64,000 bases of DNA from Pseudoalteromonas piscicida (GTDB lineage: Bacteria; Pseudomonadota; Gammaproteobacteria; Enterobacterales; Alteromonadaceae). The stretch is from positions 3,183,001-3,247,000 of the forward strand of contig NZ_CP011924.1 of assembly GCF_000238315.3 (NCBI RefSeq). Reading direction: 5' to 3'. This document shows, piece by piece, positions 9,138 through 17,688 of the stretch. The notes under the pieces were generated by a model. The model saw nothing but the letters and a program-made list of their open reading frames with translations, was not told the DNA's origin and did not search any database. The position numbers and the translations under genes were made by a program. Positions within the stretch are counted from its first letter, which is position 1; the number at the start of each line of letters is the position of its first letter.

Positions 9138-9326
9138 ATGAAACTAGCACTAAACAAAAAATGCATCAAAGCACTTTCCAACGATAGTAAATCTATTCCA
9201 GCTAATATGACACCACAAATCGCTGGTGGTCGTATGCAAGCTGACTATTTACTCACTGATCGCTTCGGAGATTGCTGGACGGGTCGCAATCATTCTTGCC
9301 GTGAGCACACTTGCCAGATCCCATAA
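9138..9326 (+). CDS. Class I lanthipeptide precursor peptide 2 (LanA2)
   Basis: A 62-residue peptide whose leader parallels LanA1: MKLALNKKCIKALS at the start and TPQIAGG before the cut. The predicted 31-residue core has Thr9, Thr17, Ser22 and Thr27 with Cys15, Cys23 and Cys28. Each of the first three hydroxy residues lies six positions before a Cys, giving a regular i to i+6 ring possibility. The C-terminal pattern S-C-x-x-H-T-C matches T-C-x-x-H-T-C of LanA1, while the N-terminal core halves differ. AGGA lies 9 nt upstream. It is divergent from lanC and convergent with lanT, and a strong terminator follows. Leader, GG site and neighbours make the assignment firm; final structure and bioactivity are unknown. 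Confidence 0.92.
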   Translation: MKLALNKKCIKALSNDSKSIPANMTPQIAGGRMQADYLLTDRFGDCWTGRNHSCREHTCQIP

Positions 9327-9340
9327 CGCTCTATGAATGC

Positions 9341-9383
9341 AAAAATAAACAAATCGAGCATGTAGCTCGGTTTGTTTATTTTT
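9341..9383. terminator. Strong bidirectional terminator between lanA2 and lanT
   Basis: A 19-bp inverted repeat with one mismatch or G-U position, arms AAAAATAAACAAATCGAGC and GCTCGGTTTGTTTATTTTT, loop ATGTA. A-rich and U-rich ends serve both strands. The lanT stop codon (9376-9378) lies inside the right arm. Confidence 0.9.
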
Positions 9384-11520
9384 GTTCGGATACCGAAGCC
9401 TGCTCTTCATCCTCATGATGTTGCGGCTTTTTAAGCTTAATCTCTCTATCCGCTGAAGCAATGGTCTCTTTCCGGTGCGCGATGATAATACGTGTTATCT
9501 TCAACCGAGATACTGCATCATTAATATCTTCTTCCAGCCCAGTATCAAGGTGACTCGTTGCTTCATCCATAAACAGTATTTTCGGATCTTTATATAGAGC
9601 ACGCGCCAAGATGATCCGCTGTTTCTGTCCTCCAGATAAGCTCGACCCCATATCACCAATCAAGCTGTCATACCCCATTGGCATATCGCTGATATCATCA
9701 TGAATGGCGGCAAGTTGGGCACAGTGCACCACTTTTTCCATATTGATTGGTGAATCAAAAAAGGCGATATTATCAGCCACAGTACCGGATAGGAGCTCAT
9801 CGTCTTGCATCACCGCAGCAATCTGCTGGCGATATTGCCTAGCGCCAATTTGGCTAAGAGATATACCATCCACCAAGATTTCACCATTAGATGGTTTATT
9901 TAGCCCCAGCATTAACTTAAGTAGCGTCGACTTACCGCAACCAGAAGGCCCTGTAATTGCTACTGACTCGCCCGCATTGATTGTTAAGTTTAGTTTTTCA
10001 ATAACATTTGGTGTTGCGTCTGAATATGCGAACGACAAATTTTTTACTTCAATTTTGCCTTCGATATTCAGTTTGCGATATTGATCTGGTTGTAACTCTT
10101 CTTTATCCGTTAAAGCAATATCAGCGATACGGTCAAAGTGGAGGCCTAACATCTTAAACTCAATGAGCTTTTCTATAAGATTTGCGGTCTTATCCATAAA
10201 CTGACGCTTGTAAGACATAAAAGCAAACAGCATACCGGTACTAAATCCACCAGCAATCACCAAGTGTGCCGCCAAATAAACCACAATGATATTCTCAACA
10301 CCAAATAGCGCGCGGTTAATCGCGTCATAGCCAATTTTAAAATTACCCAAGCGGATATTGTGGTTAATCGCACTAGCGTAGCGATTTTGCCACTGTCCTT
10401 CTCGCTTTACTTCTGAGCCAAATAATTTAATCGTTTGGATCCCGCGTACCGTTTCCATAAAGTTGGAATTTTCTTTTGCGCGCGCCATGATTTCTTGCTC
10501 ACTGATATTGCGAAATGGCTTATACATGGCCATTCTGATAATCGCGTAAGTGATCACAGCCACCAACACCACAGCGGATAGCATAGGACTATAAAAGAAG
10601 ATCATCGCTAAGGTAATAATCGCCATTAAGCCATCAATAATCGCCTCAATGACCCCAGTTGTAAGGAGCTGCTTTACTTGCTGAAGAGAGCCGAAGCGAG
10701 AAACAACATCCCCCATATGGCGCTTCTCAAAATAGGCGATGGGTAAGCGCACTAAGTGGTGAAATAGGTTCGCCCCCAATTGAATATTCATCTGATTACC
10801 AAAGTGCAGCAAGGTAAAGCCACGCAGTGCATTGGTGGCGATTTCAAAAAGCAGTACTAAAAAGAACCCAATCGCCAGCACCGTCAAGAGTGAGGTGTCA
10901 CCAGTGAGTATGACATCATCTATAACCAGCTGAATATAATAGGGTGCTGCTAGCGTAAATACTTGCAGCAAAATGGAAAGCATAAAAATAAGTAACAACG
11001 AGCGTTTTAAGCCCGTAATACGGCTCCAAAAATCGGAAAATCTAAGACTCGCTTTTTGCTCTTTCTTTTCGAAGTCTTTGGTTGGCGTTAACTCCAAAGC
11101 CACGCCAGTAAAATGCTTGGAGGCTTCTTCCATCGTAAAGGTTTTTTCGCCACCAGCGGGGTCATGGATCACAATGCGCTTTTCGTTGGCCTTCTTAAGC
11201 ACCACAAAATGGTTCATGTCCCAATGTAAAATTGCCGGTGTTTGCAGCGCATCTAGATCTTCAAGCTCAATTCGCAGAGGCCTTGAAGTTAAATGGAGCT
11301 TTTCAGCAAAGTGCATAATGTCGAGCAGCGTACAGCCTTCGATTGAAATACTAAAACGCTGCCTTAAGCGAGTTAAATCAGTGCGATAGCCGTGATATCC
11401 AGCAACCATAGCAAGACTCGCGAGGCCACACTCTGCCGCTTCTGATTGGATGATCACTGGTAAAGATTTCCGCGACCAAAACTCTAACTTATTGGCTGCG
11501 CCTTCATGTTCCATTTCCAT
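9376..11520 (-). CDS. lanT: Peptidase-containing ABC exporter (LanT, C39 bacteriocin-processing type)
   Basis: A 714-residue inner-membrane exporter that cuts leaders after Gly-Gly and pumps the peptide out. The N-terminal C39 cysteine peptidase shows QSEAAECGLASLAM (catalytic Cys about residue 31), MNHFVVL (His) and HDPAGG (Asp). A six-helix membrane domain follows at about 165-440. The nucleotide-binding domain has ITGPSGCGKSTLLKL (Walker A), LSGGQKQR (signature) and ILFMDEATSHLD (Walker B). Its specificity matches the VAGG and IAGG ends of the two leaders. Start supported by AAAAGGG. hlyD lies 17 nt upstream, so the two are probably one unit. A C39 exporter is the usual arrangement for class II lanthipeptides; with LanB/LanC it replaces a separate LanP protease. 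Confidence 0.95.
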   Translation of the reverse strand: MEMEHEGAANKLEFWSRKSLPVIIQSEAAECGLASLAMVAGYHGYRTDLTRLRQRFSISIEGCTLLDIMHFAEKLHLTSRPLRIELEDLDALQTPAILHWDMNHFVVLKKANEKRIVIHDPAGGEKTFTMEEASKHFTGVALELTPTKDFEKKEQKASLRFSDFWSRITGLKRSLLLIFMLSILLQVFTLAAPYYIQLVIDDVILTGDTSLLTVLAIGFFLVLLFEIATNALRGFTLLHFGNQMNIQLGANLFHHLVRLPIAYFEKRHMGDVVSRFGSLQQVKQLLTTGVIEAIIDGLMAIITLAMIFFYSPMLSAVVLVAVITYAIIRMAMYKPFRNISEQEIMARAKENSNFMETVRGIQTIKLFGSEVKREGQWQNRYASAINHNIRLGNFKIGYDAINRALFGVENIIVVYLAAHLVIAGGFSTGMLFAFMSYKRQFMDKTANLIEKLIEFKMLGLHFDRIADIALTDKEELQPDQYRKLNIEGKIEVKNLSFAYSDATPNVIEKLNLTINAGESVAITGPSGCGKSTLLKLMLGLNKPSNGEILVDGISLSQIGARQYRQQIAAVMQDDELLSGTVADNIAFFDSPINMEKVVHCAQLAAIHDDISDMPMGYDSLIGDMGSSLSGGQKQRIILARALYKDPKILFMDEATSHLDTGLEEDINDAVSRLKITRIIIAHRKETIASADREIKLKKPQHHEDEEQASVSEQK

Positions 11521-11537
11521 ATCAACCCTTTTACTTC

Positions 11538-12782
11538 TTATAACTGGCCTTTGATGCTAAACACTGGGTCAAACAGCCAACGCAATAAAGAGCGTTCTTC
11601 TACCACAATATCCGCATCAAGCGTCATACCTGCACGCAAGACTGTATCTTTACCATATGCTTTTACTGCTTGTTCATCCAACGCAACAACAACACGGTAC
11701 GCAGGCTCTTGAATTATACCTGGCATGTTGGTTTCCTCAGGCAAGATCACACTATTACTGAGCTCTACAATCTTTCCTTTGTAAATGCCAAATTTTTCGT
11801 AGGGAAACGCGTGATAGCGTAGCTTAGTCTCTTGCCCTTCTTTGATAAAGCCAAACGCTGATGTAGGTATATAAACGATTGCCTGCATGTCACTGTGTTC
11901 GGGGATCAAGGTCAGTAAATGCTGACCCATGGAAACATTTTTGCCAAGTTTAGCGAGCAATCCCGTAACTACCCCTGACTGAGCTGCGCGAACTTCACCA
12001 AGCCGCTCCTGCTCAATGGACGAGATTTGTATCAGTAGATCTGCTTGCTGCGATTGCAGCTGAGAAATTCTGTTTTGATGTTCAATCGGCAGTTTCGCCA
12101 ACTGATTTTTAATATTTTTCAGCTGTGACTCAAGCGCAATACGCTCTGAACGGATTGAAGACGCTTGTTGCTTGAGTGAAAGCAAAGTGTCTTTTTGACG
12201 TTGTAGCTCAAGTTCAGAAATATAACCAGTGCCTTTTAAGGTCGCAATTTGCGATACTAAATCTTGATTAAGTAGTAGCCGCTCTTGGAACGTACTTGCT
12301 TGGCTCTCAAGTTCTTTTAACTTTTCTTTTGCGGTCGTTTCTTGTTGCTGTAGCTCTTCAATATCAAGCTGGTACTGTCCACGCAGTTGCTCTATCTGCT
12401 GTAGTAAGTTCTTTTGCTGAAAGCGATATTGATTCAGCAATGCTTGATTCAACTCAGTGGCTTCGGTGCTATGTTTTGCAGATGCAATTCGCAGCAAAGG
12501 TTGCCCAGCAGCGACTTGTTCACCCTCTTTGACCAATACCTCAGACACCACCCCCTGTTGCATTGCAGCAACACGCAGCAGTCCACCACTGGGTTCAATA
12601 ACGCCAGATACTCTTTCCTTTCTGGTATAGCTACCACTTGATAGAAACACGATGCTTAAAATCACAACCGTTAAAATGAGTAACCCCAGAGTCTTAAATA
12701 CGGGCGGTTGGATTAAGCTAATTGTGCCCTCTAAGCGGTGCTGTTTATGCTCTAACACCTCACGGCGAAATAAATTTTCCAT
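11538..12782 (-). CDS. HlyD-family membrane fusion protein (lanthipeptide export)
   Basis: A 414-residue periplasmic adaptor linking the LanT exporter to an outer-membrane channel, as in type I secretion. A short cytoplasmic N-terminus is followed by one membrane helix (LGLLILTVVILSIVFLSSG, about residues 31-50). A lipoyl-like half follows (VSEVLVKEGEQVAAGQPLLR), then a long coiled coil rich in Gln, Leu and Glu (about 95-240), the second lipoyl half (QSGVVTGLLAKLGKNVSMGQ) and a beta-barrel C-terminus. Upstream of and probably co-transcribed with lanT. No TolC-like gene is in the window, so a housekeeping TolC is likely used. The ribosome-binding site is weak. Confidence 0.92.
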   Translation of the reverse strand: MENLFRREVLEHKQHRLEGTISLIQPPVFKTLGLLILTVVILSIVFLSSGSYTRKERVSGVIEPSGGLLRVAAMQQGVVSEVLVKEGEQVAAGQPLLRIASAKHSTEATELNQALLNQYRFQQKNLLQQIEQLRGQYQLDIEELQQQETTAKEKLKELESQASTFQERLLLNQDLVSQIATLKGTGYISELELQRQKDTLLSLKQQASSIRSERIALESQLKNIKNQLAKLPIEHQNRISQLQSQQADLLIQISSIEQERLGEVRAAQSGVVTGLLAKLGKNVSMGQHLLTLIPEHSDMQAIVYIPTSAFGFIKEGQETKLRYHAFPYEKFGIYKGKIVELSNSVILPEETNMPGIIQEPAYRVVVALDEQAVKAYGKDTVLRAGMTLDADIVVEERSLLRWLFDPVFSIKGQL

Positions 12783-12862
12783 AGCACTTATCGGGTAATA
12801 TTATTGTTAATATTTTTTTATTGAAAATACAATGTACCATGGGTGGTAACAGAAAGGAATGA

Positions 12863-12889
12863 AATAAGGCAAGTCATGCTTGCCTTATT
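12863..12889 (-). terminator. Terminator of glmU
   Basis: Perfect 11-bp inverted repeat AATAAGGCAAG / CTTGCCTTATT with a TCATG loop. Read on the minus strand it ends in TTATTTCATT and lies about 40 nt after the glmU stop codon, separating glmU from hlyD. Confidence 0.85.
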
Positions 12890-12931
12890 GGTGTCTAGAG
12901 GAACTTAAAGCTGTCCCTATAATAATAATTC

Positions 12932-14293
12932 TTAAGACTTTTTAATTGGTCGCTGCCAGCCATCCAAGTTACGCTGTTTTCCTCGCGCGACTGCCAATTG
13001 CTCATCTTTCACGCTTGAGGTAATCACTGAACCTGCGCCAATCGTTGCCGTACTACCAATTTCAACTGGTGCAACTAGTGATGAATTAGAGCCAATAAAG
13101 GCATTATCACCGATAATAGTTTTAGACTTATTCACACCGTCATAGTTACACGTAATGGTTCCGGCACCAATATTCACCTTTTCCCCAATTTCAGCATCTC
13201 CAAGGTAGGTCAAGTGATTAGCTTTTGAACCTTTACCCAAACGAGATTTCTTCATCTCGACAAAGTTACCAATATGAGAATCTTCTTCCATTATCGCGCC
13301 AGGACGCAAGCGAGCAAATGGACCTAAAGTGCACTTATCAGCGACCAGCGCATCTTCGATAAGCGTATTAGCTTTAATCACAACGCCATTACCGATTTTA
13401 CAGTTTTTAAGTACACAGTTTGGACCAATGACGACATCATCGCCAATTTCAACATGGCCTTCAAATATCACGTTAACATCAATCTGAACATCTTCACCAG
13501 TTGTTACAAGTCCACGCACATCAATGCGAGCAGGATCCGCTAAACTAGCACCATTAATCATCAAGGTTTCAGCTTGCCAAGTTTGATAAGCGCGCTCTAA
13601 AGCAGCAAGTTGTACCCGGTTATTGGCACCTTCTACTTCCATCTCATCATCAGGTTGTGCAGAAGTAATTTCTACCCCTTCGCTGTGCGCCATCGCCACG
13701 ATATCAGTGAGGTAATATTCACCTTGTGCGTTATTGTTCGATAACTGTCCAAGCCACTTTTTCAATAATCCACCGTTAGCCGCCATTATGCCTGTATTGA
13801 TCTCAGTAATAGCAAGTTGCTCCGCAGACGCATCTTTTTGTTCGACAATACCAACCAATTTGCCATTTTCTCGCAGCATACGGCCGTAACCTGTCGGGTT
13901 TACTAAATCAACAGTGAGTACAGCAAGGCCGTTATCAGGCGTCACATCCAGCAAACGCTGCAGCGTGCTCAGCTTTGTGAGAGGCACATCACCATAGAGG
14001 ATCAGTACTTTATCGTCATCACCAATATGCTCCTTTGCTACCGCGACAGCATGACCAGTACCCAACTGCTCAGCTTGATGCACCCAGTTCACTTCATTAT
14101 GTGATAACGCGGCTTGTAGCTGCTGCGCACCATGACCAAAAACTAAATTGGTAGACTGCGCGCCTAACGACACCGCATTGTCGATGACATGCTGTACCAT
14201 GGGTTTTCCTGCGATAGGATGAAGGACCTTTGGTAACTTAGAGCGCATGCGAGTGCCTTTACCCGCAGCTAGAATAATTGTATTTAACGGCAT
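12932..14293 (-). CDS. glmU: Bifunctional GlmU (GlcN-1-P acetyltransferase / GlcNAc-1-P uridylyltransferase)
   Basis: Makes UDP-N-acetylglucosamine, the precursor for peptidoglycan and lipopolysaccharide, in the cytoplasm. It has 453 residues, the normal length. The N-terminal nucleotidyltransferase domain shows the signature [26 protein letters not shown] and EINTGIMA are further active-site motifs. The C-terminal half is a left-handed beta-helix of hexapeptide repeats, with [20 protein letters not shown] and [11 protein letters not shown] typical of the acetyltransferase site. ATG at 14293 is preferred over GTG at 14299 by spacing from AGGA. The gene stands alone with its own terminator between the two biosynthetic clusters, not beside ATP synthase genes as in many gammaproteobacteria. 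It looks like an intact housekeeping gene. Confidence 0.97.
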   Translation of the reverse strand: MPLNTIILAAGKGTRMRSKLPKVLHPIAGKPMVQHVIDNAVSLGAQSTNLVFGHGAQQLQAALSHNEVNWVHQAEQLGTGHAVAVAKEHIGDDDKVLILYGDVPLTKLSTLQRLLDVTPDNGLAVLTVDLVNPTGYGRMLRENGKLVGIVEQKDASAEQLAITEINTGIMAANGGLLKKWLGQLSNNNAQGEYYLTDIVAMAHSEGVEITSAQPDDEMEVEGANNRVQLAALERAYQTWQAETLMINGASLADPARIDVRGLVTTGEDVQIDVNVIFEGHVEIGDDVVIGPNCVLKNCKIGNGVVIKANTLIEDALVADKCTLGPFARLRPGAIMEEDSHIGNFVEMKKSRLGKGSKANHLTYLGDAEIGEKVNIGAGTITCNYDGVNKSKTIIGDNAFIGSNSSLVAPVEIGSTATIGAGSVITSSVKDEQLAVARGKQRNLDGWQRPIKKS

Positions 14294-14479
14294 GAACACA
14301 GGATCCTTTTTCTTGTGTCAAAAAACATACGTACAGTTCAATACTCTTGTCTTTAATCCGGTCACTTCATTGTGCACCGTAATACTGAAATGGCTTTAGC
14401 AGACAACAAGCACTTACTAAGTACAAATTGCGCAATATTGTAGCGGGGTTTGTTTGGAAAAGTAAGGGTCAAAAAAGTA

Positions 14480-14519
14480 GAAATAAAAAATGATATAAGG
14501 CTCATTAGAACCTTATATC
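14480..14519 (-). terminator. Intrinsic terminator of the lipopeptide/RND operon
   Basis: Perfect 9-bp stem GATATAAGG / CCTTATATC with a 10-nt loop. On the minus strand it is followed by ATTTTTTATTTC. It lies about 30 nt after the RND pump stop codon and probably ends the long leftward operon. Confidence 0.88.
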
Positions 14520-14546
14520 GAGTTGTGTCCATGACCAAACTTACCC

Positions 14547-17500
14547 CTAACTACCTAGGACCTGCTGATCTTTCAAATTATCTTTTGTTGCACCAAACAT
14601 ACGTACTTTTTGTTTCAAGCGATAACCGACTACATACAGGATTGGAATTAAGAAGAGTGTCACTACTGTTGAAACCAGCACAGCAAAACCAAGAGATATT
14701 GCCATGGGAGATACAAACTTCGCCTGAACACTGGTTTCAAACATTATTGGTAACAACCCAAAAAACGTTGTCAATGAAGTTAATATGATAGCTCTAAACC
14801 TTTCATGAACAGCCTGTGTTGCACTTTCGATGATCTCAATGTTACTTCGCACTTTTTCGTTAATCCTGTCAACAAGTATAAGACTATCATTGACAACAAC
14901 ACCCGCCGCCGCGATTAGACCAAAATTTGAAACTAAGCTAAAATCCTCCGAAAAAATCCAATGTCCCCATATCGCACCAACAACACAAAATGGGATAACC
15001 GACATTATCAGCAGCGGCTGAATATAACTTTTTAACGGTATTGCCAATAGAATATAGACTGCGAGCAAAGAGGCTACAGTGAAAATCAACATTTGGTCTT
15101 TCTCGTTGCTGACTTCCTTTATTTTTCCGCCTAAATCAGTGGTTATCGAAGGGTATTGCGCCCTCACTTTAGGAATTATTTCCTTATTCACATGCTTGAT
15201 AACTTTTGTGGCATTCACTTCTTGATGATCTATAGAAGCAAAAACATATAGACTGCGCTTACCAGCCTCGCGACGAATTGTTGTTACTGCTTGGGTCTCT
15301 TTAAAGTTAACCACATCTCCTAAGAATACTTCTTCTCCAGAACTCAGTCTAATACGAACATACTGTAACTCGCTGATACTCGTGCGACTAGCTTGAGGAT
15401 ACCTAAGCATCACTCTAATCTCTTCTCCTAAACGACTAAACCTATCAGCCTCTGCGCCATAATGAGTTTGCTGTAACTGCAGAGCTACATCAGCAAGCGT
15501 TAGATTTAACTGATGAGCTAATGGCTTTAATTCCATTAATAGCTCTTTTCGCCCGACGGATATCGTAGAGCCAACTTCATATAATCCTTTTTGTTGCTTT
15601 AACTCCGCTGCAAATAGTTTTGCGGCTGCATTTAGTTCATCAATATCATCACTAAAAAAGAAATAACCAAAGTCCCCATATAAATTATGCTGGCCTAATA
15701 CATCATCTTTAATTCTAACTGCTTTAAGTGCCACAATATCAGGAATATTCTCTCTCCAGCGCTGAGATAGCGCAAACGTATCATAAGGTCTATGGTTTTC
15801 ATCGACGAGAATAACAGTAAACTTCAGGCTAGTTTCTCCAACGCTTTCAATCAAAATATCTTTGATCATTCCCTTGCCAAACAAGGAGACTGTTTTTTGC
15901 TCTTCTTCTTTCAGCATTTTTTCAAAGGCTTGTGCCGCTTGTTTAACCACCAACGCAGAGGCATTATCGTTAAGTTCAAGTGTAATCTCTGGTTGATCAA
16001 TTGGGACCATAGGATCAGGTATAGACTTAACGTGGCCTAATACTATCAAGGCAAGAGAAAGTACGAAAATAACAACAAATAATAATAGCACGCTCCATTT
16101 ATGTCGTATGCTCCAGACAACTCGATCAGTCAACCACCCCTGACTAAACCCACTGATTGCTTGATTCAACTTATATTTAAATCCACTTTGAGAAGTCTGT
16201 TTTGAGGGCATGCTGGCTAAATGGGCAGGTAGAATCAACTTAGACTCAACAATGCTGAATAGCAGACAAAAGATTACGATAATCGAAACCCCTTTGAATA
16301 ACTCACTTTGTGAGCCGTCACTAAAGATGAAAGGAAAAAATACCGCTATGGTCGTTAATACGCCAAAAACCGCAGGCTTAGCGACTTTCTTTACGCCTTG
16401 AGCAACTGCTCGCTTATTATTTCCCATTGTCTCTATTTGTTCATGTACACTCTCGCCAACTACGATAGCGTCATCAACAATCAATCCTAACACCATAATG
16501 AAGGCAAATAATGACACCAAGTTTATAGTGACACCAAACAATGGCATTATCAGTATTGCACCAAGAAAACACACCGGCAAGCCCACAACCACCCAAAATG
16601 CTAGTCTCATGCTTAGGAACAAAGATAAGACTAACATAACTAGAATAGCACCTTGGACCAGATTTTCTTCCATCATCGCCAAGCGCTGATCTAAATACGC
16701 AGTACCGTCAATAATCACCTCAAGTTTTAAGTCCTTTGGTAAATACTGATTTTTATACGCCACATATTGTTGCACCGAGTCAGCAACGGCAACAGCATCT
16801 TGATATTCCGCAGCCATCACTTCAAAAGCAACAGCAGGCTTTGCCGAAAAAGAAAATAAATGCACACCTTCAATAACCCCATCTCGGACACTGGCTATAT
16901 CTTCAAGCTTTATTTGTAAGCCAGACTCAAAAGTTTTAATCGGGATATTGGCAAATGCTCCTTCATCATATGCCTGATTTTCAACACGAAGAGGGATGGT
17001 ACCAGCTTCACTCCTCACGGCTCCCACACTCATATTATTTGAGTATTTTTGCAGTGCTAACCGGACATCTTCAATCGTCAATTTGTACATCTGCAGTGCA
17101 ACAGGGTTAACCTCTATCGCGACTTCCCCTTTTGGTAAGTTATTACTCACTATTGAAACATTATTTAAATTTAAAAGCTCATTTTGTACTTGAAGTGCAT
17201 AATGTCTTAAGGAGGATACCTCATTGTCTTGTATGAGAGCCAAGCGGATAACCGGTTGTAAGTTTTCACGCAGTTTAATGATAATTGGCTCTAAGTCAGC
17301 GGGAAAGCCTGGTGTTGCGTCGACTGCAAGTTTCACTTTGTCTAACACACTGGCAGGGTCCGCATTTTTCAGTATTTCAAGCACAATCCTACCTGAATTG
17401 TCATTGGACCAGGAGCGCATACGCTTTATATCTGGCAGACTAACTAAGCTGTACTCTATTTTACTTATCACATTCTCTTCGAGTTCTTTTGCAGAGGAGC

Positions 17501-17678
17501 CAAACTGAGTAACATTAATTTCTATCGTATCAATCTGAATGTTGGGGAATATTTGCTTGTTTATAGATTGATAAGAAACTGCACCTATAATGATGACAAA
17601 TACCATCAACAAGTTTGCAGCTACAGGATTATTAATAAAAAAATTGATGATGCCGTGGTTAAAGCTTTCTTTGTTCAT
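14547..17678 (-). CDS. RND efflux pump inner-membrane transporter (AcrB/HAE family)
   Basis: A 1043-residue proton-driven trimeric transporter with the usual RND length. An N-terminal helix (NPVAANLLMVFVIIIGAVSY) is followed by a large periplasmic domain, a helix block (GAILVMLVLSLFLSMRLAFW; VLGLIVDDAIVVGESV with the paired Asp of the proton relay), a second periplasmic domain and a second helix block (AAAGVVVNDSLILVDRIN; TSLTTFFGLLPIMFE). ATG at 17678 has GAGG 7 nt upstream and is preferred over GTG at 17681. It directly follows its adaptor gene (10 nt) and ends the biosynthetic operon, suggesting self-resistance or product efflux. The subtype shown by NPVAANLLMVF is common among marine gammaproteobacterial pumps not studied in detail. 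Confidence 0.93.
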   Translation of the reverse strand: MNKESFNHGIINFFINNPVAANLLMVFVIIIGAVSYQSINKQIFPNIQIDTIEINVTQFGSSAKELEENVISKIEYSLVSLPDIKRMRSWSNDNSGRIVLEILKNADPASVLDKVKLAVDATPGFPADLEPIIIKLRENLQPVIRLALIQDNEVSSLRHYALQVQNELLNLNNVSIVSNNLPKGEVAIEVNPVALQMYKLTIEDVRLALQKYSNNMSVGAVRSEAGTIPLRVENQAYDEGAFANIPIKTFESGLQIKLEDIASVRDGVIEGVHLFSFSAKPAVAFEVMAAEYQDAVAVADSVQQYVAYKNQYLPKDLKLEVIIDGTAYLDQRLAMMEENLVQGAILVMLVLSLFLSMRLAFWVVVGLPVCFLGAILIMPLFGVTINLVSLFAFIMVLGLIVDDAIVVGESVHEQIETMGNNKRAVAQGVKKVAKPAVFGVLTTIAVFFPFIFSDGSQSELFKGVSIIVIFCLLFSIVESKLILPAHLASMPSKQTSQSGFKYKLNQAISGFSQGWLTDRVVWSIRHKWSVLLLFVVIFVLSLALIVLGHVKSIPDPMVPIDQPEITLELNDNASALVVKQAAQAFEKMLKEEEQKTVSLFGKGMIKDILIESVGETSLKFTVILVDENHRPYDTFALSQRWRENIPDIVALKAVRIKDDVLGQHNLYGDFGYFFFSDDIDELNAAAKLFAAELKQQKGLYEVGSTISVGRKELLMELKPLAHQLNLTLADVALQLQQTHYGAEADRFSRLGEEIRVMLRYPQASRTSISELQYVRIRLSSGEEVFLGDVVNFKETQAVTTIRREAGKRSLYVFASIDHQEVNATKVIKHVNKEIIPKVRAQYPSITTDLGGKIKEVSNEKDQMLIFTVASLLAVYILLAIPLKSYIQPLLIMSVIPFCVVGAIWGHWIFSEDFSLVSNFGLIAAAGVVVNDSLILVDRINEKVRSNIEIIESATQAVHERFRAIILTSLTTFFGLLPIMFETSVQAKFVSPMAISLGFAVLVSTVVTLFLIPILYVVGYRLKQKVRMFGATKDNLKDQQVLGS

Positions 17679-17688
17679 CACAATAACC

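Noticed and set aside
9704..10084. 126-codon plus-strand frame
   Set aside because: Antisense to the LanT nucleotide-binding domain, with no ribosome-binding site or recognisable protein features.
10973..11389. 138-codon plus-strand frame
   Set aside because: Antisense to the LanT peptidase region; composition follows the opposite strand.
14450..14788. 112-codon plus-strand frame at the end of the RND gene
   Set aside because: It runs through the RND terminator and antisense to the pump, with no supporting signal.
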